This document shows positions 1 to 6,005 of a stretch of DNA of 6,429 nt, piece by piece. Location of the stretch: assembly GCA_030592565.1 (NCBI GenBank), contig JAUVIX010000231.1, forward strand, positions 1 through 6,429, read 5' to 3'. Positions within the stretch are counted from its first letter, which is position 1. Each line of letters starts with the position of its first letter. A program made the position numbers and the translations under genes. This DNA is from Chlorobiota bacterium (GTDB lineage: Bacteria > Bacteroidota > Bacteroidia > Bacteroidales > JAADJA01). Under the pieces are notes generated by a model that worked only from the letters and a program-made list of their open reading frames with translations, did not search any database and was not told the origin of the DNA.

Positions 1-2
1 AA

Positions 3-1067
3 TATGGAGCTTATGATTACATTGTAAAGTCGGAGGACATAAAAGAGCGCTTGTTAAATACAGTTCTGAACTTACAAAAAGGAGCAGGCCTGAAAAATGA
101 GATCAATATCTTGCGCAAAGAAATCCAGCAAAAGTTTATTTTCCGAAAAACCATCATTGGCGAAAGTCCTGCCATTAAAAAAGTATTTGAACTGATTAAT
201 AAAGCCATTGAAACAAATATTACGGTATCGATCACTGGTGAAACTGGGACTGGAAAGGAATTGGTTGCCAAGGCTATACATTATAATTCAAAACGCAAAA
301 ACAATAAGTTTGTAGCCATAAATGTTGCTGCAATTCCGGCGGATTTGATTGAAAGTGAATTATTCGGGCATGAAAAGGGAGCATTTACCGGTGCCTCCTA
401 TCGTCGCATTGGGAAATTTGAAGAAGCACACGGAGGATCACTTTTTCTGGATGAAATTGGAGAAATGGACCCTAATTTTCAGGCAAAGTTGTTACGGGTT
501 ATCCAGGAAAAAGAAGTTACAAGGATTGGGAGCAACAAACCAGTAAAGACGGATTGCCGGATTATCGTGGCAACAAACAGAAATTTGCATAAGGAAGTAA
601 AATCAGGACGATTCAGAAAAGATCTGTATTATCGCTTACTCGGTTTACCTATCGAATTGCCCCCATTAAGGGAAAGGGACAATGATATCCTGTTATTGGC
701 TAATTCATTTGTTTCAAATTTTTGCATGGAGAATGATATTAAGCTTAAAGACTTTTCAGAACAGGCAAAGAAAAAACTTATAAGTTATGAATATCCGGGA
801 AATATCAGGGAATTAAAGTCAGTGGTTGAACTTGCTGTTGCCTTATTAAATACTGATCATATTGAACCGGCTGATCTGATTTTTAGCTCCGATGATCCAC
901 TGCCCGATGTAATAAGCGAAGACCTGACTATGCGGGAATATAACCTAAGGATAGTAAAAGCCTTTTTTCAAAAATATAATGATAATATGCAATTAGTAGC
1001 TGATAAGCTTGATATCAGCCTTTCCACAATTTACAGAATGCTGAGGGAAGAAAAGAAAGATAAGTAG
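3..1067 (+). CDS. Sigma-54-dependent response regulator (NtrC family), 5'-truncated by the window edge
   Basis: The frame is open from base 3 to the TAG at 1065-1067, giving 354 visible residues. A TTG at 51 could be taken as a start, but the frame continues upstream with GAYDYIVKSED, the last strand and helix of a receiver domain, so the true start lies before the window. The AAA+ domain follows: Walker A GETGTGKE (about residues 79-86), the sigma-54-contacting GAFTGA loop (126-131), Walker B LFLDE (147-151), sensor I near IIVATN, arginine-finger region FRKDLYYRL (204-212) and sensor II PGNIREL (265-271). A Fis-type helix-turn-helix occupies about 307-350. In this family phosphorylation of the receiver drives ATP-dependent remodelling of RNA polymerase-sigma-54 at -24/-12 promoters. 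The receiver's conserved lysine is followed by Ser, not the usual Pro. The partner kinase is not in the window. The downstream gene with a sigma-54-like promoter is a candidate target (inference). Confidence 0.96.
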   Translation, partial: YGAYDYIVKSEDIKERLLNTVLNLQKGAGLKNEINILRKEIQQKFIFRKTIIGESPAIKKVFELINKAIETNITVSITGETGTGKELVAKAIHYNSKRKNNKFVAINVAAIPADLIESELFGHEKGAFTGASYRRIGKFEEAHGGSLFLDEIGEMDPNFQAKLLRVIQEKEVTRIGSNKPVKTDCRIIVATNRNLHKEVKSGRFRKDLYYRLLGLPIELPPLRERDNDILLLANSFVSNFCMENDIKLKDFSEQAKKKLISYEYPGNIRELKSVVELAVALLNTDHIEPADLIFSSDDPLPDVISEDLTMREYNLRIVKAFFQKYNDNMQLVADKLDISLSTIYRMLREEKKDK

Positions 1068-1200
1068 TGTTTGCATGAAAACTCCTTGGCTGATAAGAAA
1101 GCGTCAAGAATCCCGTAAGTACGAGACGAAGGCTTAAATGTCAGGTGTTTTTGTATATGATTGATATTTAAGTCAAGCATAATGCAGGTATTGCGTTTTC

Positions 1201-1241
1201 TTGTAGCCAATAAGTACCTCTCCAAAGTTGTTCCAATAAGT
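1201..1241 (+). repeat. Imperfect direct repeat, TTGT-N(1-2)-CCAATAAGT, two copies
   Basis: CCAATAAGT occurs at 1207-1215 and again at 1233-1241, 26 bases apart. Each copy is preceded by TTGT (1201-1204 and 1228-1231), with two bases between the blocks in the first copy and one in the second. The pair ends just upstream of the 1248-1262 dyad. It could be a binding site for a regulator of the downstream gene, or simply a chance or decayed duplication. Confidence 0.45.
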
Positions 1242-1247
1242 GTTTTT

Positions 1248-1262
1248 TTGTCAAAATGACAA
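1248..1262. promoter_or_regulatory. Perfect dyad, candidate upstream activator site
   Basis: TTGTCA-AAA-TGACAA is a perfect 6+6 inverted repeat with a three-base centre. Its centre (1255) lies about 118 bases upstream of the start site predicted from the -24/-12 element at 1347-1361, within the usual range for an NtrC-family activator site acting by DNA looping. The gene just upstream encodes such an activator. T-runs flank the dyad, so a weak intrinsic terminator for the regulator gene is the main alternative. Assignment to this regulator is inference. Confidence 0.4.
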
Positions 1263-1346
1263 TTTTCATAGCAAATTGACTATTTGAATACGTCTATTTA
1301 TATGGATGTGTGTTGCAAATCAATGTTTTAAAAGATTATTTAACAA

Positions 1347-1361
1347 TGGAATGGGTTTTGA
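1347..1361 (+). promoter_or_regulatory. Candidate sigma-54 (-24/-12) promoter
   Basis: TGGAATGGGTTTTGA fits the TGGCACG-N4-TTGC consensus at TGG, A, G and TTG, with the required ten bases between the GG and the GC position. The mismatches are C to A after the GG, C to T two bases later, and C to A in the -12 GC. The predicted start site is near 1373, leaving a leader of about 42 bases that includes the ribosome binding site at 1401. The match is imperfect at a conserved -12 base, so confidence is moderate. Confidence 0.4.
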
Positions 1362-1400
1362 AATATTAGCACTAATTAAAGAATTTTTAAATTAAAAAAT

Positions 1401-1406
1401 AGGAGA
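1401..1406 (+). promoter_or_regulatory. Ribosome binding site of the coiled-coil gene
   Basis: AGGAGA lies eight bases upstream of the ATG at 1415. It fixes the start of this gene and is notable because the large secreted-protein gene at 3736 has no comparable site close to its ATG. Confidence 0.75.
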
Positions 1407-1414
1407 TCAAAATT

Positions 1415-2311
1415 ATGAACGTAAAAAATGTAAGTATTTTTAGTTTGATAGCGATTATAATTGCTATTGTAGTTTCAGGTAATATATATTTTAAAGATTA
1501 CCAAGAAGAGCAAACCAATTTGATGATAATAGAAGAAATCAGGGGCAATACACTGGCTTTAAAATTATATCAGCGCGATTCACTGGTAAACGACTATGTA
1601 AATGTTCTTAATCAGATTGAAAAAGATATGCTATATATCAAAGAGCAGGAAAATCTTTTGGATGTTCAAACAAATGATCAGGAACTTGCTAAAGATATAA
1701 AAGTGAAAATTCAGGAAGATATTCAGTTGGTGTATAGTTTGGTTAAGCAAAACAAAAAGAAAATTGCTGTATTATCGCGAAAGCTTAAAAATTCCGGGAT
1801 TGAAATTGCCGCTCTTAACGAAAAGGTTGAATATCTTAGCAAAGCAATTGAAGAACGGAATGAGAATATTATGGTACTTAACCAGGGTTTAGCTAAAAAG
1901 GATTCAACAATTTCAGATATGGATGGAGAGGTAGGAACCCTTGAAACCGTTGTAATGACTCAAAAAAGCACGATTGAAGATCAAGTGATTGTCATGAATA
2001 CGGCCTATATACTGTCAGGTAATTATGAAGAGTTGGAGGAAAAAGGAATCGTAACAAAAGCCGGTGGCTTTTTGGGGCTTGGTAAATCAACATCTCTTGA
2101 AAGCAACATTACAAACGAATTATTTACAAAAATTGATCTTACAGAAACAAAATCGTTCCAGGTTAATGCTGAGGAAGCTGAATTAATCACTGAGCATCCT
2201 GAAGGGTCATATGAATGGGTTAAGGAAAATGAGCAGATTGCTTATATGCAAATAAATGATCCGAAGGAATTCTGGAGGATATCCAAATATGCTGTATTAG
2301 AGACAAAATAA
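1415..2311 (+). CDS. Membrane-anchored coiled-coil protein with conserved Bacteroidota C-terminal domain
   Basis: This is a 298-residue protein. Residues 7-24 form one hydrophobic segment (signal anchor or uncleaved signal peptide). There is no cysteine after it, so it is not a lipoprotein. Residues about 30-190 are rich in Glu, Lys, Leu and Ile in heptad-like spacing and should form a long coiled coil. The C-terminal part (about 193-298) has motifs that I recall from a widespread Bacteroidota family: a Tyr-containing segment before YEELEEKGIV, then GGFLGLGK, FTKIDL, a HPEGSYEW block and a final EFWRISKYAVL. Some databases name relatives after a collagen-binding adhesin (Cbp1); I would not transfer that function. 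Many relatives are lipoproteins, so the transmembrane anchor here may be a variation. It is preceded by a strong ribosome binding site and a sigma-54-like element, and ends 35 bases before a terminator hairpin, so it is probably transcribed alone. Its function is unknown; an envelope-stress or surface role is a guess. Confidence 0.9.
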   Translation: MNVKNVSIFSLIAIIIAIVVSGNIYFKDYQEEQTNLMIIEEIRGNTLALKLYQRDSLVNDYVNVLNQIEKDMLYIKEQENLLDVQTNDQELAKDIKVKIQEDIQLVYSLVKQNKKKIAVLSRKLKNSGIEIAALNEKVEYLSKAIEERNENIMVLNQGLAKKDSTISDMDGEVGTLETVVMTQKSTIEDQVIVMNTAYILSGNYEELEEKGIVTKAGGFLGLGKSTSLESNITNELFTKIDLTETKSFQVNAEEAELITEHPEGSYEWVKENEQIAYMQINDPKEFWRISKYAVLETK

Positions 2312-2345
2312 CCTCCTTTTATCTTCCATATCAGGTTTGTATTTG

Positions 2346-2370
2346 AGACAGGGGAATATTTCCCCTGTCT
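2346..2370 (+). terminator. Intrinsic terminator hairpin after the coiled-coil gene
   Basis: AGACAGGGGAA and TTCCCCTGTCT form a perfect 11-bp stem with a TAT loop, 35 bases after the stop codon. The stem is followed by TTGTATATT, a modest T-rich tract. The hairpin sits between two converging reading frames and may also slow transcription from the minus-strand lipoprotein remnant, although the minus-strand tail (CAAATAC) is poor. Confidence 0.75.
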
Positions 2371-2421
2371 TTGTATATTCACCCATCAGCTGACAGAATT
2401 ACGCATTATTTTTGCTTCTTG

Positions 2422-3194
2422 TTAATCGGCTTCAACAATTTTAATCAATCCCATTTGATCTTCGCTCATTGATATCAACCTCCAACCCGCTGGCTCATTA
2501 TTATCATCTTTACTGGCGTATATTCTCCGGCGGTATATTTGTCCTGCTTCAAGTTTGGCTACGGTAGCTGTACCATCATAATTAAAACCAACAGATGTTC
2601 CATCTACAATTACATTTTTAACCGGAATATCGTCGCTGGTGTCAATTCCTCCCCAAATAAGGTTCCCGTTTGCATCTGTAACCTCTATTGCATAATCAGA
2701 AGAACTGGAATAGGCTACCCATGTAAAGGTAGGAACTGTTTCAGTTATTTCAACGGGTATTGCATCAGGATATATATTGTTAGGGCTTGTTAGGGTAACA
2801 GCCCCTGTTACACTGAAATCCTTTTCTGTTGCATTATTGTTTACAGATACTTCAGGTTCGCCAAATTTTATTATCCAATCAGGATCTAATACGGAGGAAT
2901 TGATTCAAATCCCTGGCTGTAAACCCTTGCAGAATAGTTTCCCGGCTCCAGCTCTGCTGAATAGAAGCCACTGGTGTCTGTTTCTAAACTCATTCCGGCT
3001 GGATCTCCATTTTCTAAGTACAAATCAATTTTTACACCTGAAATTGCTTCACCGGTTGTTGCAGAAGTTACAGTGCCATTTAAAATTCCCATTGGCGGTT
3101 TTTCTACTTCTACCACTTCTTCTTCTTTATTACAGCTTGTGAATGTGAAGAGGCTTATTAAAAGCAACAGAACAATAAATTTGAGTTTATTCTT
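2422..3194 (-). pseudogene. Frameshifted lipoprotein gene with carboxypeptidase-regulatory-like domain
   Basis: Two minus-strand frames together make one protein of about 255 residues. The first (3194 down to 2886) gives a basic start (KNKLKF), a hydrophobic stretch, a lipobox-like TFTSC and an acidic tail. A carboxypeptidase-regulatory-like beta-sandwich follows (GTVTSATTGEAISGV to YSARVYSQGFESIPP), and the frame stops at TAG (2886-2888). The second (about 2904 down to the TAA at 2422-2424) continues with VLDPDWIIKFGEPEVSV. It ends in a beta-rich domain (TFTWVAYSSSSDYAIEV, YRRRIYASKDD, GWRLISMSEDQMG) of the kind found in Bacteroidota outer-membrane lipoproteins. The lost base lies between the stop of each frame, about 2889-2904; inserting one base in CCTCC restores ESIPPVLDPDW. 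No ATG or GTG precedes the lipobox: an in-frame TAA lies at 3195-3197, and a TTG at 3165-3167 would leave only 11 residues before the cysteine. With both lesions I call it a pseudogene. A sequencing error could explain the frameshift. A weak TAGCTTTA element (minus strand, 3214-3221) may be its old promoter. Confidence 0.85.
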
Positions 3195-3293
3195 TTATAC
3201 TTATGAATTACTGTAAAGCTACTCGTAGAATGGTTTCAATTTTTAACGCGATAGAAGGAGAAATAGTGAGAAAATACCAATAGGAATTTATGA

Positions 3294-3488
3294 GTTGACG
3301 AACTGGATGAATTGCGAACAATTAGTAAAGATACAGTTATTACAAAGAAGCATAAGAAACCTGCAAAAGAAACAATCAGGCTTGAGCAAAAGTTAGGGGG
3401 GCTGGAGGTTATTCTCAGGCCGGGTCATGCCACTACACTGGCTTTTGCTTTAGGACTCGCCTTTACTTTGGTAAATGGAATATTTTGA
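3294..3488 (+). other. Open frame without start codon, possible gene fragment
   Basis: After a TGA at 3291-3293 the frame stays open for 64 codons to the TGA at 3486-3488. It begins VDELDELRTISKDT, continues with a basic stretch (KKHKKPAKE) and ends in a hydrophobic segment (TLAFALGLAFTLVNG). There is no ATG and no ribosome binding site. An ATG two frames off (3289-3291) reads only MS before the TGA, so a one-base loss near a former start is possible. I do not recognise the family. An overlapping frame (about 3400-3631) also runs open through the palindrome, so none of these frames is secure. Confidence 0.25.
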
Positions 3489-3495
3489 TTGAAAC

Positions 3496-3523
3496 ACTAC
3501 GTAGCGTAGTCAGGAGACTACGC
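3496..3523. repeat. Palindromic REP-like element
   Basis: GCGTAGTC (3504-3511) and GACTACGC (3516-3523) form a perfect 8-bp stem around the loop AGGA. An overlapping alternative stem pairs ACTAC (3496-3500) with GTAGT (3506-3510). A further GGGTAGT follows at 3531-3537. This GTAGTC-AGGA-GACTAC core in a less AT-rich patch of non-coding DNA looks like a repetitive extragenic palindrome, a class mobilised by single-strand (Y1, IS200-like) transposases. Only one copy is present here, so repetitiveness cannot be shown from the window. Confidence 0.5.
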
Positions 3524-3536
3524 CGAGAAAGGGTAG

Positions 3537-3568
3537 TTGGGGAGGTAATACTTTTTTTTGTAGTTTTG
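3537..3568 (+). promoter_or_regulatory. Candidate Bacteroidota housekeeping promoter (-33/-7)
   Basis: TAGTTTTG at 3561-3568 is an exact match to the Bacteroidota -7 consensus TAnnTTTG. A TTG at 3537-3539, 21 bases upstream, can serve as the -33 element. The predicted start site is near 3575. It would transcribe the short broken frame at 3587 and then the 714-residue secreted protein at 3736, giving that gene a leader of about 160 bases. Confidence 0.5.
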
Positions 3569-3586
3569 TATTTTATAATATTTAAT

Positions 3587-3724
3587 ATGAGACTGAAAAT
3601 AATAATATTATTTGTTTTTGGATTTTTGTAAATCAATCCCACATTCGCAAAAAATATTTTACCCGAACACCTCGCCGAAGCTATCAACTATCGCAGTCTG
3701 GACAGGGATAGCCGGGGGAGATAA
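3587..3724 (+). pseudogene. Short exported-peptide frame with in-frame stop in the signal sequence
   Basis: ATG at 3587 starts a typical signal peptide core (MRLKIIILFVFGFL) that is cut by TAA at 3629-3631. The same frame then reads INPTFAKNILPEHLAEAINY and ends at TAA (3722-3724), 11 bases before the next gene. The sequence across the stop reads as one signal peptide (hydrophobic core, then a PTFA cleavage-like site). One base change, for example TTA to TAA, would account for the stop. It is either the 5' remnant of an exported-protein gene, cut short before the 3736 gene, or a chance frame in a leader. I do not recognise the 24 residues after the putative cleavage site. Confidence 0.4.
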
Positions 3725-3735
3725 AAATAAGTGTT

Positions 3736-5880
3736 ATGAATAAAATAAGATTTATAATAATCAACTTGTCGGTTTTGCTGTTTTTGTTTAGCAACATTAC
3801 AGCACAAAACTATTTTGATGAAAAGCATATAATAAATAATAAATATTATACCCCTAATGCATTAACACCTGTTGATTTTGATTTTGACGGAGATATTGAT
3901 ATTGTGACCAGCAATTGGGCTGACTCTATAGCCTGGTTCAGCAATAACGGAGATGGCTCCTTTGATGACCCTGTACTGATCAATAACACTCTTGATAATA
4001 TTAAATCGGTGTTTGTTTATGACATTGATAATGACGGGGATTATGATGTATTTTTTGCTTCACTATCAGACAAGACCATTGCCTGGATTGAGAATTACGA
4101 TAATTATAGTTTTTCAACTCCTAAAATAATAACTAATTCATTAGATTATGCTAAGTTTGTCGCTGCCTATGATATGGATAATGATGGAGATGTGGATGTC
4201 ATCGGGAGTAGTGCCGAGAAAATTATTTGGTACGAAAATGACGGAAACAACAATTTTATTAACCCCAGAGTCATTGAATGGGGAAACGGCTCTGGACGCA
4301 TATTATGCTTTAGCGACTTTGACAATAACGGGTATTACGACATCCTGTCAATAAATATTAATTATTCAACTAAACAATTGTTTTGGTATAAAAATAACGG
4401 GGATAGAACTTTTACAAAACAACTTGTAGATATACCGATTAATTTTAATTATGCCGGCTATATAGATGTATTTGATTTGGACGGAGATCAAAAAGATGAT
4501 TTTATTGTTTCGGTAAACCAAGACTACTGGGATTATGTTTTAATATTTAAAAATACAGGAAACGGAAACTTTGAATTTATTCAGTCTTTAAGCATAAAAA
4601 GAGCAACCTATTTTACCGCAGGTGACTTTGATAATGACGGAGACGGAGATATAATAATTTATTCTGATTGGGATTATAATCTGACTTTTGCTAGAAATAA
4701 TGAAATGTATTTTTATAAAAAAGAGATAATGGATGACATTTATAATGCGAAAGCACTTGATAAAGTTGATCTGGATAACGACAATGATCTGGATATTTTA
4801 ATTAGTTTAAATAGCGAATTTTTCTGGATAGAAAACTATTTATTAGAGATACTACAGCAACCTGAAAACAGTACTGTTTGTTCGCACGAGCCCACAACCT
4901 TTTCTGTTCTTGCAAAAGATGCAACTTCATACAGTTGGGAAGTCTATGGATATGATGGGACTTTCTATTTTAAGACGATTAAAGAATATAACAATGAGGA
5001 TTTTGAAAACTTCACAACCAATGTTTTGACCATTATTGATCCTACAATTGAATTGGACAGTTTATTATTCAGATGTAGAGTAAAAAATGGTGACGCAAGT
5101 ATATATTCAGACACAGTGACTCTCAATATATTTACAGATGATGAGCCGCCTATACTTAAAACTAAAAATATTGATTTATATCTGAAGGACGGTGCTCAAA
5201 CCGAAATTCCAGTTGCTTATGCAATTCAGGAAGTTTCGGATAACTGCGGATATATTGATACAACTCTGTCAAAGTCTGTATTTGATTGTTTCAATATTGG
5301 AGAAAATACAATCCTGGTTACTGCTGTTGACGGAATAGGGAACTCAACATCGGAATATGTAACTGTAACCGTCAGGGACACTGTTTCTCCGGTGATGATG
5401 TTTCAGCCTGAGACAGTAAGGTTCTTTTCTGTAAATGAAGACTATAAAATAGAGAGTGATCTTGCCGACCCGGATATAATAATTGACAACTGCGGTATTT
5501 CCAATGTTTACAACAACATTACAGAAACAGAAACTCTCGAAGGAGCAGTATTTCCTGTGGGAAATACCGAAGTTGAGTGGACGGCAACCGATATAAACGG
5601 AAACACATCAAAAGTACGGATGAATGTTTTGGTAACCGATTATAATGAGTACACCGTTTACCCCAATCCTTTTACCGATTATTTAATTGTAACACAACAA
5701 TATGAAGGGGATTATTCGATAAATATTCTTGATCTTACGGGTAAAACAGTTTATCAGGTTTCCAACATCAGGAAACAATGGTTTCCTCTGGATCTCGGGT
5801 TTTTGAAGAAAGGAATTTATGTTGCCAAAATCTTTTCAGGTGATAAAGAAACTATGTTTAAAATAATAAAAACAAAATAG
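3736..5880 (+). CDS. Secreted FG-GAP beta-propeller protein with Ig-like, HYR-like and T9SS sorting domains
   Basis: This is an intact 714-residue surface or secreted protein. Residues 1-23 are a signal peptide (cleavage likely after ITA). Seven FG-GAP/VCBS-type repeats follow, each with an acidic calcium loop of the DxDxDGDxD kind, at about 47-56, 96-105, 146-155, 194-203, 247-256, 297-306 and 345-354. The even spacing of about 50 residues predicts a seven-bladed beta-propeller. Loops 4, 5 and 7 are degenerate. Residues about 368-466 form an Ig/PKD-like domain with a likely disulfide (Cys382-Cys447). About 467-547 is an HYR-like domain (DNCG near 502-505, VTAVDGIGNS near 528-537). About 548-633 is a second one, keeping only one of the two cysteines. 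The C-terminal 77 residues are a T9SS type A sorting domain (VYPNPF at 641-646, LTGK, GIYVAKI), meaning export across the outer membrane and usually attachment to the surface. Probable roles are adhesion or protein-carbohydrate binding. No strong ribosome binding site precedes the ATG; GGGGGAG ends 15 bases upstream. Confidence 0.95.
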   Translation: MNKIRFIIINLSVLLFLFSNITAQNYFDEKHIINNKYYTPNALTPVDFDFDGDIDIVTSNWADSIAWFSNNGDGSFDDPVLINNTLDNIKSVFVYDIDNDGDYDVFFASLSDKTIAWIENYDNYSFSTPKIITNSLDYAKFVAAYDMDNDGDVDVIGSSAEKIIWYENDGNNNFINPRVIEWGNGSGRILCFSDFDNNGYYDILSININYSTKQLFWYKNNGDRTFTKQLVDIPINFNYAGYIDVFDLDGDQKDDFIVSVNQDYWDYVLIFKNTGNGNFEFIQSLSIKRATYFTAGDFDNDGDGDIIIYSDWDYNLTFARNNEMYFYKKEIMDDIYNAKALDKVDLDNDNDLDILISLNSEFFWIENYLLEILQQPENSTVCSHEPTTFSVLAKDATSYSWEVYGYDGTFYFKTIKEYNNEDFENFTTNVLTIIDPTIELDSLLFRCRVKNGDASIYSDTVTLNIFTDDEPPILKTKNIDLYLKDGAQTEIPVAYAIQEVSDNCGYIDTTLSKSVFDCFNIGENTILVTAVDGIGNSTSEYVTVTVRDTVSPVMMFQPETVRFFSVNEDYKIESDLADPDIIIDNCGISNVYNNITETETLEGAVFPVGNTEVEWTATDINGNTSKVRMNVLVTDYNEYTVYPNPFTDYLIVTQQYEGDYSINILDLTGKTVYQVSNIRKQWFPLDLGFLKKGIYVAKIFSGDKETMFKIIKTK

Positions 5881-5896
5881 TATCTATGAGTTCAGT

Positions 5897-5923
5897 AAAA
5901 AAAGATAAAATCTGAGATTTTAT
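5897..5923 (-). terminator. Probable terminator for the minus-strand beta-helix gene
   Basis: ATAAAATC (5905-5912) and GATTTTAT (5916-5923) form a perfect 8-bp stem with a three-base loop. Read on the minus strand it is followed by C and then seven T (the A-run at 5897-5903), so it suits the gene that ends at 6006. It lies 83 bases beyond that stop. The stem is AT-rich and therefore weak. On the plus strand it has no T-tract, so the secreted-protein gene has no clear terminator of its own. Confidence 0.5.
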
Positions 5924-6005
5924 AATTATGGATATATTGAAGATCTGTCATTGTTTTTATTGATCTGTGAATCTGTGGCTTTATTCCCGACTCATTTATT
6001 TATTG

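Larger units (their letters stand above)
1068..1414. other. Intergenic region with putative sigma-54 control elements
   Basis: These 347 bases separate the response regulator from the coiled-coil gene. The first 130 or so bases hold only a 20-codon ATG frame (1075-1137) without a ribosome binding site, which I do not call a gene. The second half holds a pair of direct repeats, a perfect dyad, a -24/-12-like element and a ribosome binding site, listed separately. I found no TAnnTTTG element here, the usual Bacteroidota housekeeping -7 sequence, which makes an alternative sigma factor more plausible. No convincing terminator for the regulator gene is visible; the dyad at 1248-1262 is flanked by T-runs and could be a weak one. 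Confidence 0.6.
3195..3735. other. Decayed, gene-poor stretch between lipoprotein remnant and secreted-protein gene
   Basis: These 541 bases contain no intact gene that I can support. From left to right they hold the lost start region of the minus-strand lipoprotein, a plus-strand open frame without a start codon (3294-3488), a palindromic REP-like element (3496-3523), a Bacteroidota-type promoter candidate (3537-3568) and a short broken exported-peptide frame (3587-3724). Parts of 3380-3540 look less AT-rich than the flanks, consistent with DNA of different origin. Confidence 0.6.

Noticed and set aside
51..53. TTG as the start codon of the sigma-54 regulator
   Set aside because: The frame is open upstream to base 3 and encodes a receiver-domain end, so this is an internal leucine codon.
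1075..1137. Twenty-codon ATG frame just after the regulator gene
   Set aside because: It has no ribosome binding site, is very short, and shows no recognisable pattern.
1081..1137. Possible structured RNA or tRNA fragment (CGTC/GACG and CCTT/AAGG pairings)
   Set aside because: The pairings are short, need a 14-base bulge, and no tRNA arm consensus is present.
1031..1225. Minus-strand 64-codon frame overlapping the regulator's end
   Set aside because: Its composition looks arbitrary, it overlaps a secure gene, and no start context is visible.
1303..1316. TGGATGTGTGTTGC as a sigma-54 promoter
   Set aside because: Only nine bases separate GG and GC; sigma-54 requires ten, and the element at 1347-1361 has the right spacing.
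2886..2907. Programmed -1 ribosomal frameshift in the lipoprotein gene
   Set aside because: There is no XXXYYYZ slippery heptamer in the 20-base window, and the gene also lacks a start codon, so decay or sequencing error fits better.
2539..3142. Two plus-strand frames (2539-2793 and 2777-3142)
   Set aside because: They are shadows of the frameshifted minus-strand lipoprotein; their Cys-rich and Leu/Phe-rich translations look non-biological.
3463..3687. Minus-strand 74-codon frame
   Set aside because: It runs across the palindrome, the promoter candidate and the AT-rich leader, with no domain pattern.
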